Shown: positions 1-6,490 of the stretch, in pieces | Layout of the letters: every line of letters starts with the position of its first letter | Position numbering within the stretch: position 1 is the first letter of the stretch | Source of the DNA: Chloroflexi bacterium UBA6019 | Lineage (GTDB): Bacteria > Chloroflexota > Dormibacteria > Dormibacterales > Dormibacteraceae | Direction of reading: 5' to 3' | NCBI GenBank assembly: GCA_002427995.1 | Contig: DIZV01000066.1 | Span: 1 to 7,875 of the forward strand | Length of the DNA stretch: 7,875 nt | Position numbers and translations under genes: made by a program | Notes under the pieces: model-generated | Database searches by the model: none | Told to the model about the DNA's origin: nothing | What the model saw: the letters and a program-made list of their open reading frames with translations, nothing else

Positions 1-25
1 CCAGCTCTCGCGGGTGGACACCTAG
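1..25 (+). CDS. 3' end of upstream gene, possibly tadB
   Basis: Seven codons (2-22, reading QLSRVDT) followed by TAG at 23-25 form an open frame that enters from the left edge and stops 5 bp before the tadC start. The fragment is too short to identify by sequence. The tight spacing and the usual tadB-tadC gene order make the paralogous platform protein TadB the likeliest owner, but this is inference from context only. Confidence 0.35.
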
Positions 26-30
26 CCGAG

Positions 31-918
31 ATGGACCCTGTCGCCTCGCTCGCCGGCCTGATCTGTGCCTCGGCGATCTTCTTCTTCTTCGTCCAGCTCG
101 ACAAGGCCAAGGCGGTCGTCGCCGAGCTTCCGGCAGCGGAGGAGATCGACGCCCTCGCCCTCCGCCGGCGGAGCCTCGCTTACCGCCTCGACCGGCTCGG
201 GCGCCGGTTGTTCGCGAACCGGCTCAACTCCGACGGCCGCAACTCGATCCAGGTCCGGCTCAACCTGGCCGGCAACCCCGGACACCTGACCCCGGCCGCC
301 TTCGCCGCGATCCGCTTCGGGCTGGCGGCGCTGCTGGTCGCGGTTCCCCTCCTGGTCGGTCTCCTGCTGGCCTCCCCGGAGACGGCGCTGGTCGGCGCGG
401 TCGTCGGTGCTGCCGCCGGCTACTGGCTGCCGGTCCTGCTCCTGGGCCAGCTCGCGGGCGCGCGTCGGACCGCGATCGAGCGCAACCTGCCCGACGCCGT
501 CGACCTGCTGACGCTGGCGGTGGAGGCGGGGCTCAGCCTTGATGCTGGGATCGCCGACATCACCGGGCGGTTCAACAACGCCCTCGGCGACGAATTCGGC
601 AAGGTCCTTCGCGAGGTGCGCCTCGGGCGCCCGCGCATGGTCGCGCTGGAGGACATGGGCCGACGCTCCGGCGTCGCCGAGCTGCACAACCTGATCCAGG
701 CCCTCACCCAGTCCGAGCAGATGGGGATCGGGATCAGCCGCTCGCTTCGGATCCAGGCCGCCGAGCTCCGCCGGAGCCGGCGCGCGAGCGCCCAGGAGCG
801 GGCCGCCCAGGCTTCACTGAAGATGGTCTTCCCGATGGTCGGCTGCATCTTCCCGACGATCTGGATCATCCTTCTCGGGCCGGCTCTGCTCGGCATCATC
901 AAGGCCTGGCACAGCTAG
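31..918 (+). CDS. tadC: Tad pilus assembly inner-membrane platform protein TadC (T2SSF domain)
   Basis: The 295-residue product has the layout of TadC, one of the two inner-membrane platform proteins on which the TadA ATPase acts to build Flp/Tad pili. Hydrophobic segments are visible at about residues 4-22, 93-113, 117-138 and 266-290. Between the third and fourth lies a cytoplasmic T2SSF (GspF-like) helical domain from about residue 152, opening with the family hallmark LPDAVDLLTLAVEAGLSL and continuing through the typical ALTQSEQMGIGISRSLR stretch (225-240). Length is normal for TadC, so the gene looks intact. The ATG at 31 lies 5 bp after the preceding stop codon, which suggests an operon with upstream tad genes. 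No strong Shine-Dalgarno is seen, so translational coupling is plausible. It is probably the last gene of its operon, because a 5S rRNA gene follows. The assignment within the T2SSF family (TadC rather than TadB) rests on the spacing of the membrane segments and is fairly secure. Confidence 0.88.
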   Translation: MDPVASLAGLICASAIFFFFVQLDKAKAVVAELPAAEEIDALALRRRSLAYRLDRLGRRLFANRLNSDGRNSIQVRLNLAGNPGHLTPAAFAAIRFGLAALLVAVPLLVGLLLASPETALVGAVVGAAAGYWLPVLLLGQLAGARRTAIERNLPDAVDLLTLAVEAGLSLDAGIADITGRFNNALGDEFGKVLREVRLGRPRMVALEDMGRRSGVAELHNLIQALTQSEQMGIGISRSLRIQAAELRRSRRASAQERAAQASLKMVFPMVGCIFPTIWIILLGPALLGIIKAWHS

Positions 919-919
919 C

Positions 920-943
920 CGGCGCAGCCGCCCAGCGGCGCCG
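920..943 (+). other. GC-rich hairpin between tadC and the 5S gene
   Basis: CGGCGC at 920-925 pairs with GCGCCG at 938-943 around a 12-base loop, just after the tadC stop. It has no following T-run, so it is not a standard intrinsic terminator. It could slow or end tad transcription before the 5S promoter, or be a chance product of GC-rich sequence. It occupies the place where a -35 element for the 5S promoter would be. Confidence 0.25.
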
Positions 944-948
944 CGGCG

Positions 949-954
949 TATAAT
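949..954 (+). promoter_or_regulatory. Consensus -10 box of the 5S rRNA promoter
   Basis: A perfect TATAAT lies in otherwise extremely GC-rich sequence, ending 7 bases before the first paired base of the 5S rRNA. A start point 6-8 bases after the hexamer would fall at 960-962, at or next to the mature 5S 5' end. No good TTGACA-like -35 is visible at the usual spacing, and there is no TGn extension. The perfect match, the position and the AT-poor surroundings support a real promoter. Confidence 0.65.
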
Positions 955-961
955 TCGCGGC

Positions 962-1079
962 GTTCGGTGGCTATGGCGGAGGGGAGACACCCGTTCCCTT
1001 TCCGAACACGGAAGTTAAGCCCTCCAGCGCCGATGGTACTGCCGGGGTTACCCGGTGGAAGAGTAGGTCGTTGCCGAGC
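962..1079 (+). rRNA. rrf: 5S ribosomal RNA
   Basis: A complete 5S rRNA of about 118 bases. The 5' strand at 962-970 pairs with 1071-1079 to form helix I, with some G-U pairs. Conserved elements are present: the loop B/C region with CCGAACACGGAAGTTAAG (1002-1019), helix II pairing GGAGGG near 978-983 with CCCTCC near 1020-1025, and the loop E segment CGATGGTACTGC (1031-1042) followed by a GC-rich helix IV hairpin. Ends are set by helix I and may be off by one or two bases. The gene is not preceded by 23S rRNA: tadC ends 43 bp upstream. It carries its own -10 box and its own terminator, so it appears to be a single-gene transcription unit. Confidence 0.95.
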
Positions 1080-1087
1080 ATTCTTTT

Positions 1088-1125
1088 GAATCCCGCGGCC
1101 CGCGAGGGCGGCGGGATTTGATTTT
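1088..1125 (+). terminator. Intrinsic terminator of the 5S rRNA gene
   Basis: AATCCCGC (1089-1096) pairs perfectly with GCGGGATT (1111-1118). Inside it, GCCC (1098-1101) pairs with GGGC (1106-1109) around a GCGA (GNRA-type) tetraloop, with one G-G mismatch between the two stems. The hairpin is followed by TTTGATTTT. It begins about 10 bases after the 5S 3' end. On the minus strand the sequence after the hairpin is not T-rich, so it should work mainly for rightward transcription; the flippase stop codon overlaps its last base. Confidence 0.85.
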
Positions 1126-2426
1126 CAGAGCGGAACCACCGGCTTCAGGCGCGGCAAGAGGAACAGCAGCCGCACCGTCAGCGCCGCCAGCAGCGCCAGC
1201 ATCGTTCCCAGGACGTCGCTGACGACCGCGCCGACACCGGAGTGGGAGTAGACGATCGAGAGCGCCAGCAGCCCGACCGCCGTCGCCAGCAGGGGCATGA
1301 ACCAGACGTCGTGGGCAGCCATGCAGAACTGGACCAGGAGGTTGTTGAGGCTCAGCGCGAGGCCGATCAGCCCCACCAGGACGATGTATTTCTGGGCGTC
1401 CGCGAAGGCGGGGCCGAAGAGCAGCAACCCGAGGACTGGAAGGACGAGCAGGGCGCCCGCGCCGAGGAGGACTGTGATCCCGGCCGACACCCCGAGCAGA
1501 CGCCCCGGGTGGTTGTTGCTCGCCAGGGCCTCGACGACCCGCGGGAAGAGGACCTGGCTGACGGAGAGCGTCAGGAAGTAGAGGATCGTGCCGATCTTGT
1601 TCAGCGACCCGTAGATCCCCGCGTCGTGGCTGCCGAGGTAGTGCTTGGCGAGGATCACGTCGACGTTGTAGAGGAGGACGATGCCGAGGGTTCCCACGGC
1701 GGCGGTCAGGGAGAAGCCGACCATCGACCGCAGCGCCGCTTTCTCGCCGCCCGCCTGGAGTTGAGCGCGGAGCGAGTAGAGGCCGATCAGGTAGGCGGCG
1801 GCGACGCCGGCCAGGACCGCGATCGTGGCGCCAACGACGCCGGTGCCGGCCGCGAGCAGGACCGCGAGTGACGTACAGCGCACGATCATCTCGAGCGACA
1901 GGTTGGCCGACAGCGCCGAGAAGCGCTGGATGCCCTGGAGGATCCCGCGGGGGATCCCCACCTGCCAGCAGACGGCGATCGCGACGCCAAGCCAGACGAC
2001 GGGGAGTGGCGAGTGGAGGTGGAGGAAGTCGGCGGCCGGGGTCGCCAGCGCAAAGCCCGCGACGACGATCAGGAGGCTCGGGACCAGCGTCACCTGAGTC
2101 GAGCGGACAACCAGGTAGCGGACCGAATCGGTCGTCCCGGTGGCGATCAGGGTGGCCGAGTAGCGCGCCAGGACCAGGATCAAGATCAGCGTCGGCGTCG
2201 TGAAGACGGAGTAGACGGCGATGATCGACGCCACGTCGCCGTAGAGGTTCGGGCCCAGCCTGCGGCCGGCGATCGCGTGGTAGACGAAGCCGCCGATGCC
2301 GGCGATCAGGCCACCCGCGAAGAGGACCAGGTTCTGCCGCACCAGGCGGCTCGATCGCAGCCAGTTCAAGCGAGCCCTCAGACCGACGGGGAGGCGGCCC
2401 TCCGCAGTATCACCCGGGCTCCTCAC
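1125..2426 (-). CDS. Polysaccharide flippase of the MOP superfamily (Wzx/RfbX-like)
   Basis: This 433-residue, strongly hydrophobic protein with about a dozen membrane segments looks like an oligosaccharide flippase, which moves lipid-linked sugar units across the cytoplasmic membrane. Family-typical features are the N-terminal GRRLGPNLYGDVASI (54-68), resembling the G..LGP..YG segment of the first repeat, and DVILAKHYLGSHDAGIYGS (256-274), matching the D..L.K.YL....G.Y.. signature at the start of the second half. Length is slightly short of, but within, the usual range. The GTG at 2426 gives the longest frame but has no clear Shine-Dalgarno. A TTG at 2369-2367 (codon 20), preceded by GAGGG at short distance, is an alternative; the first membrane segment begins only at about residue 32, so either start fits. 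The gene is divergent from a glycosyltransferase gene, which supports a role in surface glycan export. The exact substrate cannot be told from sequence. Confidence 0.85.
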   Translation of the reverse strand: MRSPGDTAEGRLPVGLRARLNWLRSSRLVRQNLVLFAGGLIAGIGGFVYHAIAGRRLGPNLYGDVASIIAVYSVFTTPTLILILVLARYSATLIATGTTDSVRYLVVRSTQVTLVPSLLIVVAGFALATPAADFLHLHSPLPVVWLGVAIAVCWQVGIPRGILQGIQRFSALSANLSLEMIVRCTSLAVLLAAGTGVVGATIAVLAGVAAAYLIGLYSLRAQLQAGGEKAALRSMVGFSLTAAVGTLGIVLLYNVDVILAKHYLGSHDAGIYGSLNKIGTILYFLTLSVSQVLFPRVVEALASNNHPGRLLGVSAGITVLLGAGALLVLPVLGLLLFGPAFADAQKYIVLVGLIGLALSLNNLLVQFCMAAHDVWFMPLLATAVGLLALSIVYSHSGVGAVVSDVLGTMLALLAALTVRLLFLLPRLKPVVPL

Positions 2427-2495
2427 TGCCCACGGATTCTAGTGGTCGCCTCCCCCAGCGGCTGTCCCCAGCGCTCCCTATCCTTTGCTGCGGAA
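2427..2495. promoter_or_regulatory. Divergent promoter region between flippase and glycosyltransferase genes
   Basis: The 69 bp between the two divergent start codons must hold the promoters of both genes. On the minus strand TAGAAT (2441-2436) is one mismatch from a consensus -10 and would start transcription about 3 bases before the flippase GTG. On the plus strand TATCCT (2479-2484) is a weaker -10-like match that would start about 4-5 bases before the glycosyltransferase ATG. No convincing -35 element accompanies either. Both transcripts would have almost no leader, consistent with the missing Shine-Dalgarno sequences. The individual boxes are tentative. Confidence 0.4.
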
Positions 2496-3404
2496 ATGGA
2501 AGGAGGGGAGCGGAAGGCGACACGAGAGCCACTGGTGTCGGTGGTCGTCGTCAGCCATAACGTCAAGGACCTCCTGCTCGACTGCCTGACCGCCCTCTTC
2601 GAGGGGACCGAGATCCCGTTCGAGGCGATCGTCGTTGACAACCATTCGAAGGATGGGTCGGTGGCCGCGGTGGAGACGGCCTTTCCCCAGGTGAAGCTCC
2701 ATCGGATGCAGAAGAACTCCGGCTCCGCCCGGGCCGTCAACGCCGGCCTCGAGCACGCCAGCGGCCGCTTCGTCCTCCTCCTCGGGGCGGACGTGATGGT
2801 CACCAAGGGCTGCGTCGGTGAGCTGGCCGACTTCCTCCTCGTGCGGCAGGACGCGGGCGCTGTCGGTCCGCGCCTGATTCAACCCGACGGCCGGCTCGAC
2901 CCGCTGGCGCGGCGCGCCTTCCCGAGTCCCGGCGTGGCCTTCTACCGCTTTTCCGGGCTGAGCCGGATCTTTCCCCACTCGAGGCGCTTCGGCCGCCACA
3001 ACATGGGCCACCTGCCGGCGGACAAGCCGCACGAGATCGATGCCGGCAGCGCGTCCTGCCTCCTCGTCCGCCGGACGGCGATCGCCAAGATCGGCTTCCT
3101 CGACCCCGCCTACCGCCAGTACGGCGAGGACCTGGACCTCTGCTACCGCCTGAAGCAGGGGGGCTGGAAGATCTTCTACGTGCCTTCCGCGGAAGCGGTC
3201 CACGTCACCGGCACGCCCACCCGGAAGGAGTCGGCGAAGATGCTCTACGAGTTCCACAGCGCGATGTGGACCTTCCACCACAAGCACTACGCCGACGATC
3301 TCCCAGCGTTTGGCAACGGGCTCTACTGGGCCGCGATCTGGACCCGCTGGGCCATGCTCAGCGGTTGGTCGGCGCTGAGCCGCAAGCCGAGCCCGAACCC
3401 CTAG
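2496..3404 (+). CDS. Family 2 glycosyltransferase, rhamnosyltransferase (WbbL)-like
   Basis: The 302-residue product is a GT-A fold glycosyltransferase that would transfer a sugar from a nucleotide donor onto a growing glycan or glycolipid at the cytoplasmic face of the membrane. The N-terminal strand VSVVVVSHN (14-22), the donor-binding EAIVVDNHSKDGS (43-55), and KNSGSARAVNAGLEHASG (73-90) are typical of GT2. The segment GFLDPAYRQYGEDLDLCYRL (200-219), followed by GWKIFYVP, is the hallmark of the WbbL-type subgroup, with the GED motif at 210-212. The usual N-P-D at the metal site is here LLGADV (95-100), keeping the Asp (99) but not the preceding residues. The frame is open far upstream to 2013, but that extension is antisense to the flippase and low-complexity, so the ATG at 2496 is chosen. 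No strong Shine-Dalgarno precedes it. It ends 14 bp before the next gene and probably shares its transcript. The acceptor and sugar are unknown. Confidence 0.88.
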   Translation: MEGGERKATREPLVSVVVVSHNVKDLLLDCLTALFEGTEIPFEAIVVDNHSKDGSVAAVETAFPQVKLHRMQKNSGSARAVNAGLEHASGRFVLLLGADVMVTKGCVGELADFLLVRQDAGAVGPRLIQPDGRLDPLARRAFPSPGVAFYRFSGLSRIFPHSRRFGRHNMGHLPADKPHEIDAGSASCLLVRRTAIAKIGFLDPAYRQYGEDLDLCYRLKQGGWKIFYVPSAEAVHVTGTPTRKESAKMLYEFHSAMWTFHHKHYADDLPAFGNGLYWAAIWTRWAMLSGWSALSRKPSPNP

Positions 3405-3418
3405 CGGACCGGGCGATA

Positions 3419-6400
3419 ATGCCGCCCAGCATGGGCTGGGGCCGGCGGGAGCTGCTGCGCGCGCTGGGCCAGGTTCTCCAGATCCGGCGCTCCGAGCTCG
3501 GCCGGACTCTCCTGCTCACGTCGATCGCGATCGTCCTTGGCTGTGGCCTCTACTCCGCCTTCAACGGCACCCAGGCGATCTTCCTGACCCGCGCCGGTCC
3601 CCCCGCCTACCCGGCCTTCTTCATCGTCCTGGCGCTGACGGTCTGGCCCGCTCTCGCCGCCCAGGCGGCGGCCGCCCGGCGCTGGGGGCCGGCCGGCGCC
3701 TTCCGCCACGGCCTGCTGCTCAACGCCATCATCCCGCTCCCGGTCTACGCCGCCTACGCGCTGGACGAGAACCGCCTGGTCAGCTTCTTCGCGCTGGTCG
3801 TCTACTCGGTCTCCTTCGAGGTGCTGATGCTGCAGTTCTGGGCCTACGCCGGCCAGCACTTCAACCTCCTCGAGGCCAAGCGTGCGTACCCGGTGATCGC
3901 GGCCGGGAGCGGACTTGGATACATCTTCGCCGGCGCGGTGACCACCCTCGTCGCCACCGTCACCGGGCGGCCTGAAGGCCTCCTCTTCGCCTGGTCGGCG
4001 GGGGCGCTGGCCAGTTGGTTGATCGCGTCTCGCGCGGGCCGCGGCGGGCGGCGCCCGGCGGTGGCCGAGGAAGTGGATTCCTTCCTGGCCGAGGAGGACC
4101 AGGCGCGCGCCCCGGTGGGCCTCCTGGGGACGGTCCGGGAGGCTCTCCGTTATCTCCGCGCGAGCCGCCTGGTGCTGGCCCTGGTCCTCCTCGGCGCGGT
4201 CCTGCTGGTGGTGGTGCGGATCTCCGACTACCTGGTGGCGGTGGTCTTCGTCGCCTCAACCCGGAACGTCGCCGAGCTGACCGTCCTGCTCGGCAACGCC
4301 TGGATGCTGAGCTACGTGATCCAGCTCGCCCTCGGGCTCTGGCTGACCCCCTGGCTCCTTGCCCGGGCCGGGGTCAGGAACGCCATCCTCGCCCTTCCGA
4401 TCGCGCTGCTGGCCGGGTTCGTGCTGGTCGCCCTGGCGCCCGGGTTGGGCACGGCACTCGTGCTCTTCGTCGTCCGCAACGGGATCCAGACCGGCGTCGA
4501 CGACCCCGCCCGGAACGTCCTCGATAGCGCCCTCCCGGAGCAGGTTCGACCGCGCCTGGCAGTGCTCCATGACAATCTCGTGCTGCCCGGCTCGGCCGCC
4601 GTCACCGGGCTCCTGCTCCTGGTCGTCAGCGTCTTCACCGGCTCCGCCTCGGCCGCCCTCCTCACCGCCCTCGGCAGCCTCGCCGCCGCCGGTCTGCTGG
4701 CCGCGGCGCTCTCGGTCCGGAGCCTCTACGTCAGCGCGGTCTTCCAGCGCCTGCGCTCGCACACACTCGCCCTCGGCGACCTCGAGCTGGCCCTCGGGCG
4801 CCCGGGCCCGGAGGAGGTGGGTGAGCTCAGGACCCACCTGGCCAGCCCCGATCAGGAGGTGAGCCGGTTTGCGGCGGCCGCGCTCGGGCGTCTCTCCGGA
4901 TCCGCCTTCGGGGAGCTGGCGAGCGACCTCCTCCGCTCCAACGATCCCGAGCTTCGCCGGCTCGCCTTTCAACCGCCGCCCGACGGCGAGGTGGGGACCG
5001 AACTGGTCGAGATCGGCGTTCACGACCCTGACCCGTGGGTGGCCGCTGCCGCCGCGGTCAGAGGACGCCGGAGCGATGTGCTGGCCAGGCTCGCGGCCTC
5101 TGATCAGCCCGCGGGCCGGGCAGCCGCCACCTGGGCGGCGGCCTCCACCGGCGACCAGGGTGCGCTGGCCGCGGCACTCGCGGACCCCGACCCCGAGGTC
5201 CGGCGGGAGGCGATCCGCGGCTTCGCGCGGCTCAAGGGCGAGGTGGCCGGCGCCGAACTCCCGCTGCTCGCCTGCCTGCGGGACGGGGACGCCGAGGTTC
5301 GGCGGGACGCGCTTCGCGAAGCGCTCCGCTGGGCACCTCCGGCAGCCCGCCGGGAGGAGTTTGCGGAGGCCCTCCTGGTCGGCCTGCGCAACTCCGACCC
5401 GGTCACCCGGCAGCTGGCTGGAGAAGCCCTCTCGATCCATTTCCCGGATCGCCTGGTGGACGCGTTCGGCCTGCTCGAAGGCGAGCCCATGGCGGCGACA
5501 GCGGCGCTGGAGGCGATCTTTCGCAGCGGGCGGGCCGACCTCCTCGGGCGCGCAACCGCCCACCTCGAGGGGGTTCTCGCCGTCGCGCTCCGTTCCGCCG
5601 CCTATTCGCGCCGCCTGGCGCAGCCGGGCCCCTCGGCAGCGAGTGGAGCGGAGGACCTCGGGCGGGCGCTCCTCCGGATCGCGCTCGACGACGATCGGCG
5701 GCAGGCGATCGAGGTGTGCCTCGCCGGCCTCCGCTCGCTTCACTTCGAGCGCGGCTTCAGTCGGGTCGAGAGGGGGCTGCGCTCGGCCGACCCGGCCGCT
5801 CGGGCGGTCGCGACGGAGACGCTGTTAAACTTCGGCCCGCCTCGGCTGGCCGAGCCGCTGGCCCGGCTGCTCGACCCGGAGAGCTTCGAGGCCGGACCGG
5901 CGCGGCCGCTGACCGAGGCGGAGGTCAAGGAGCTCACGAGCCACCCCGAGGAGTGGGTCCGGCGGGCGGCGGAGGCGGTCCACGGCAGCACTGGGGAGAG
6001 CATGAAAGACCTCGTCGCGCTGAAGAAGGTCCCCCTCTTCGCCAACCTGAGCCTGGAGCAGCTGGCCGGGATCGACCGGTTGATGGTCACCCGCCACTAT
6101 CTGGCCGGGGAGCCGATCTTCAGGTGGGGGGACCTCTCGAGCGAGCTCTACGTCGTGCTCGAGGGCGAGGTCCGAATCCACCGCGATACCGGCCGCCACC
6201 AGGTGACCCTGGCGCGGCTCGGCCCCAACAGCTTCATGGGTGAGATGGCGCCCTTCACCGAGGAACCCCGCTCGGCGGGCGCCGAGGCGGTCGTCCCGAC
6301 GACCGTTCGGGTGCTCCGCAAGGACCGGCTCGGGGCCATTCTCCACGAGCACCCGGAGGTCCTGCTGGAGGTGATCCGGAACCTCAGCGCGCGGCTGGTC

Positions 6401-6490
6401 GTGGCCAATGAGCAGCTCGAGCAGGCCGCCGCGGTGCCCCCTACGACTCCCGCTGATGGGGCTCCAGAAGGTCCACGTCGGTCAGGTTGA
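3419..6490 (+). CDS. Membrane transporter-like protein with HEAT repeats and C-terminal cyclic-nucleotide-binding domain
   Basis: This 1023-residue protein has three parts. Residues about 29-435 are hydrophobic with 10-12 membrane segments, in the style of the major facilitator or Npt/NTT nucleotide-transporter families. Residues about 460-855 are a soluble helical region with HEAT-like repeats: LRSNDPELRRLAF (505-517), DPDPEVRREAIRGFARL (589-605), LRDGDAEVRRDALREAL (620-636), LRNSDPVTRQLAGEAL (656-671) and LRSADPAARAVATETLL (787-803). Residues about 864-995 are a cyclic-nucleotide-binding domain with an intact phosphate-binding cassette, GEMAPFTEEPRSA (941-953), including Glu942 and Arg951. 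This suggests transport or sensing gated by a cyclic nucleotide at the cytoplasmic side, but the substrate is unknown. The frame stays open back to 3266 inside the glycosyltransferase gene; the ATG at 3419 (or 3431) fits better. Neither has a clear Shine-Dalgarno. GATAAT at 3415-3420 could be a -10 box for the 3431 start. The 3' end overlaps the convergent PRC-barrel gene by 50 bp. Confidence 0.85.
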   Translation: MPPSMGWGRRELLRALGQVLQIRRSELGRTLLLTSIAIVLGCGLYSAFNGTQAIFLTRAGPPAYPAFFIVLALTVWPALAAQAAAARRWGPAGAFRHGLLLNAIIPLPVYAAYALDENRLVSFFALVVYSVSFEVLMLQFWAYAGQHFNLLEAKRAYPVIAAGSGLGYIFAGAVTTLVATVTGRPEGLLFAWSAGALASWLIASRAGRGGRRPAVAEEVDSFLAEEDQARAPVGLLGTVREALRYLRASRLVLALVLLGAVLLVVVRISDYLVAVVFVASTRNVAELTVLLGNAWMLSYVIQLALGLWLTPWLLARAGVRNAILALPIALLAGFVLVALAPGLGTALVLFVVRNGIQTGVDDPARNVLDSALPEQVRPRLAVLHDNLVLPGSAAVTGLLLLVVSVFTGSASAALLTALGSLAAAGLLAAALSVRSLYVSAVFQRLRSHTLALGDLELALGRPGPEEVGELRTHLASPDQEVSRFAAAALGRLSGSAFGELASDLLRSNDPELRRLAFQPPPDGEVGTELVEIGVHDPDPWVAAAAAVRGRRSDVLARLAASDQPAGRAAATWAAASTGDQGALAAALADPDPEVRREAIRGFARLKGEVAGAELPLLACLRDGDAEVRRDALREALRWAPPAARREEFAEALLVGLRNSDPVTRQLAGEALSIHFPDRLVDAFGLLEGEPMAATAALEAIFRSGRADLLGRATAHLEGVLAVALRSAAYSRRLAQPGPSAASGAEDLGRALLRIALDDDRRQAIEVCLAGLRSLHFERGFSRVERGLRSADPAARAVATETLLNFGPPRLAEPLARLLDPESFEAGPARPLTEAEVKELTSHPEEWVRRAAEAVHGSTGESMKDLVALKKVPLFANLSLEQLAGIDRLMVTRHYLAGEPIFRWGDLSSELYVVLEGEVRIHRDTGRHQVTLARLGPNSFMGEMAPFTEEPRSAGAEAVVPTTVRVLRKDRLGAILHEHPEVLLEVIRNLSARLVVANEQLEQAAAVPPTTPADGAPEGPRRSG

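Noticed and set aside
1088..1125. Bidirectional terminator serving both the 5S gene and the flippase
   Set aside because: The minus-strand sequence after the hairpin is not T-rich, and the hairpin directly follows the flippase stop, so only rightward termination is well supported.
1242..1871. Open frame of 209 codons on the plus strand across the flippase gene
   Set aside because: It is an antisense shadow with highly charged, repetitive composition; the minus strand carries a clear flippase.
2013..2495. In-frame upstream extension of the glycosyltransferase (161 extra codons)
   Set aside because: It is antisense to the flippase N-terminal half and reads as a charged, repetitive peptide. 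The GT-A fold starts just after the ATG at 2496.
3266..3418. In-frame upstream extension of the CNB fusion gene
   Set aside because: It lies inside the glycosyltransferase gene in another frame and shows no domain. The ATGs at 3419 or 3431 come just before the first helices.
4015..4527. Gly/Pro/Arg-rich open frame inside the fusion gene
   Set aside because: The composition is typical of out-of-frame reading in GC-rich DNA, with no motif or ribosome binding site.
4256..5743. Long open frame of 495 codons on the minus strand inside the CNB fusion gene
   Set aside because: The product is low-complexity (Gly, Arg, Glu, Pro rich) with no recognisable domain. The opposite strand encodes clear HEAT and membrane sequence; long antisense frames are expected at this GC content.
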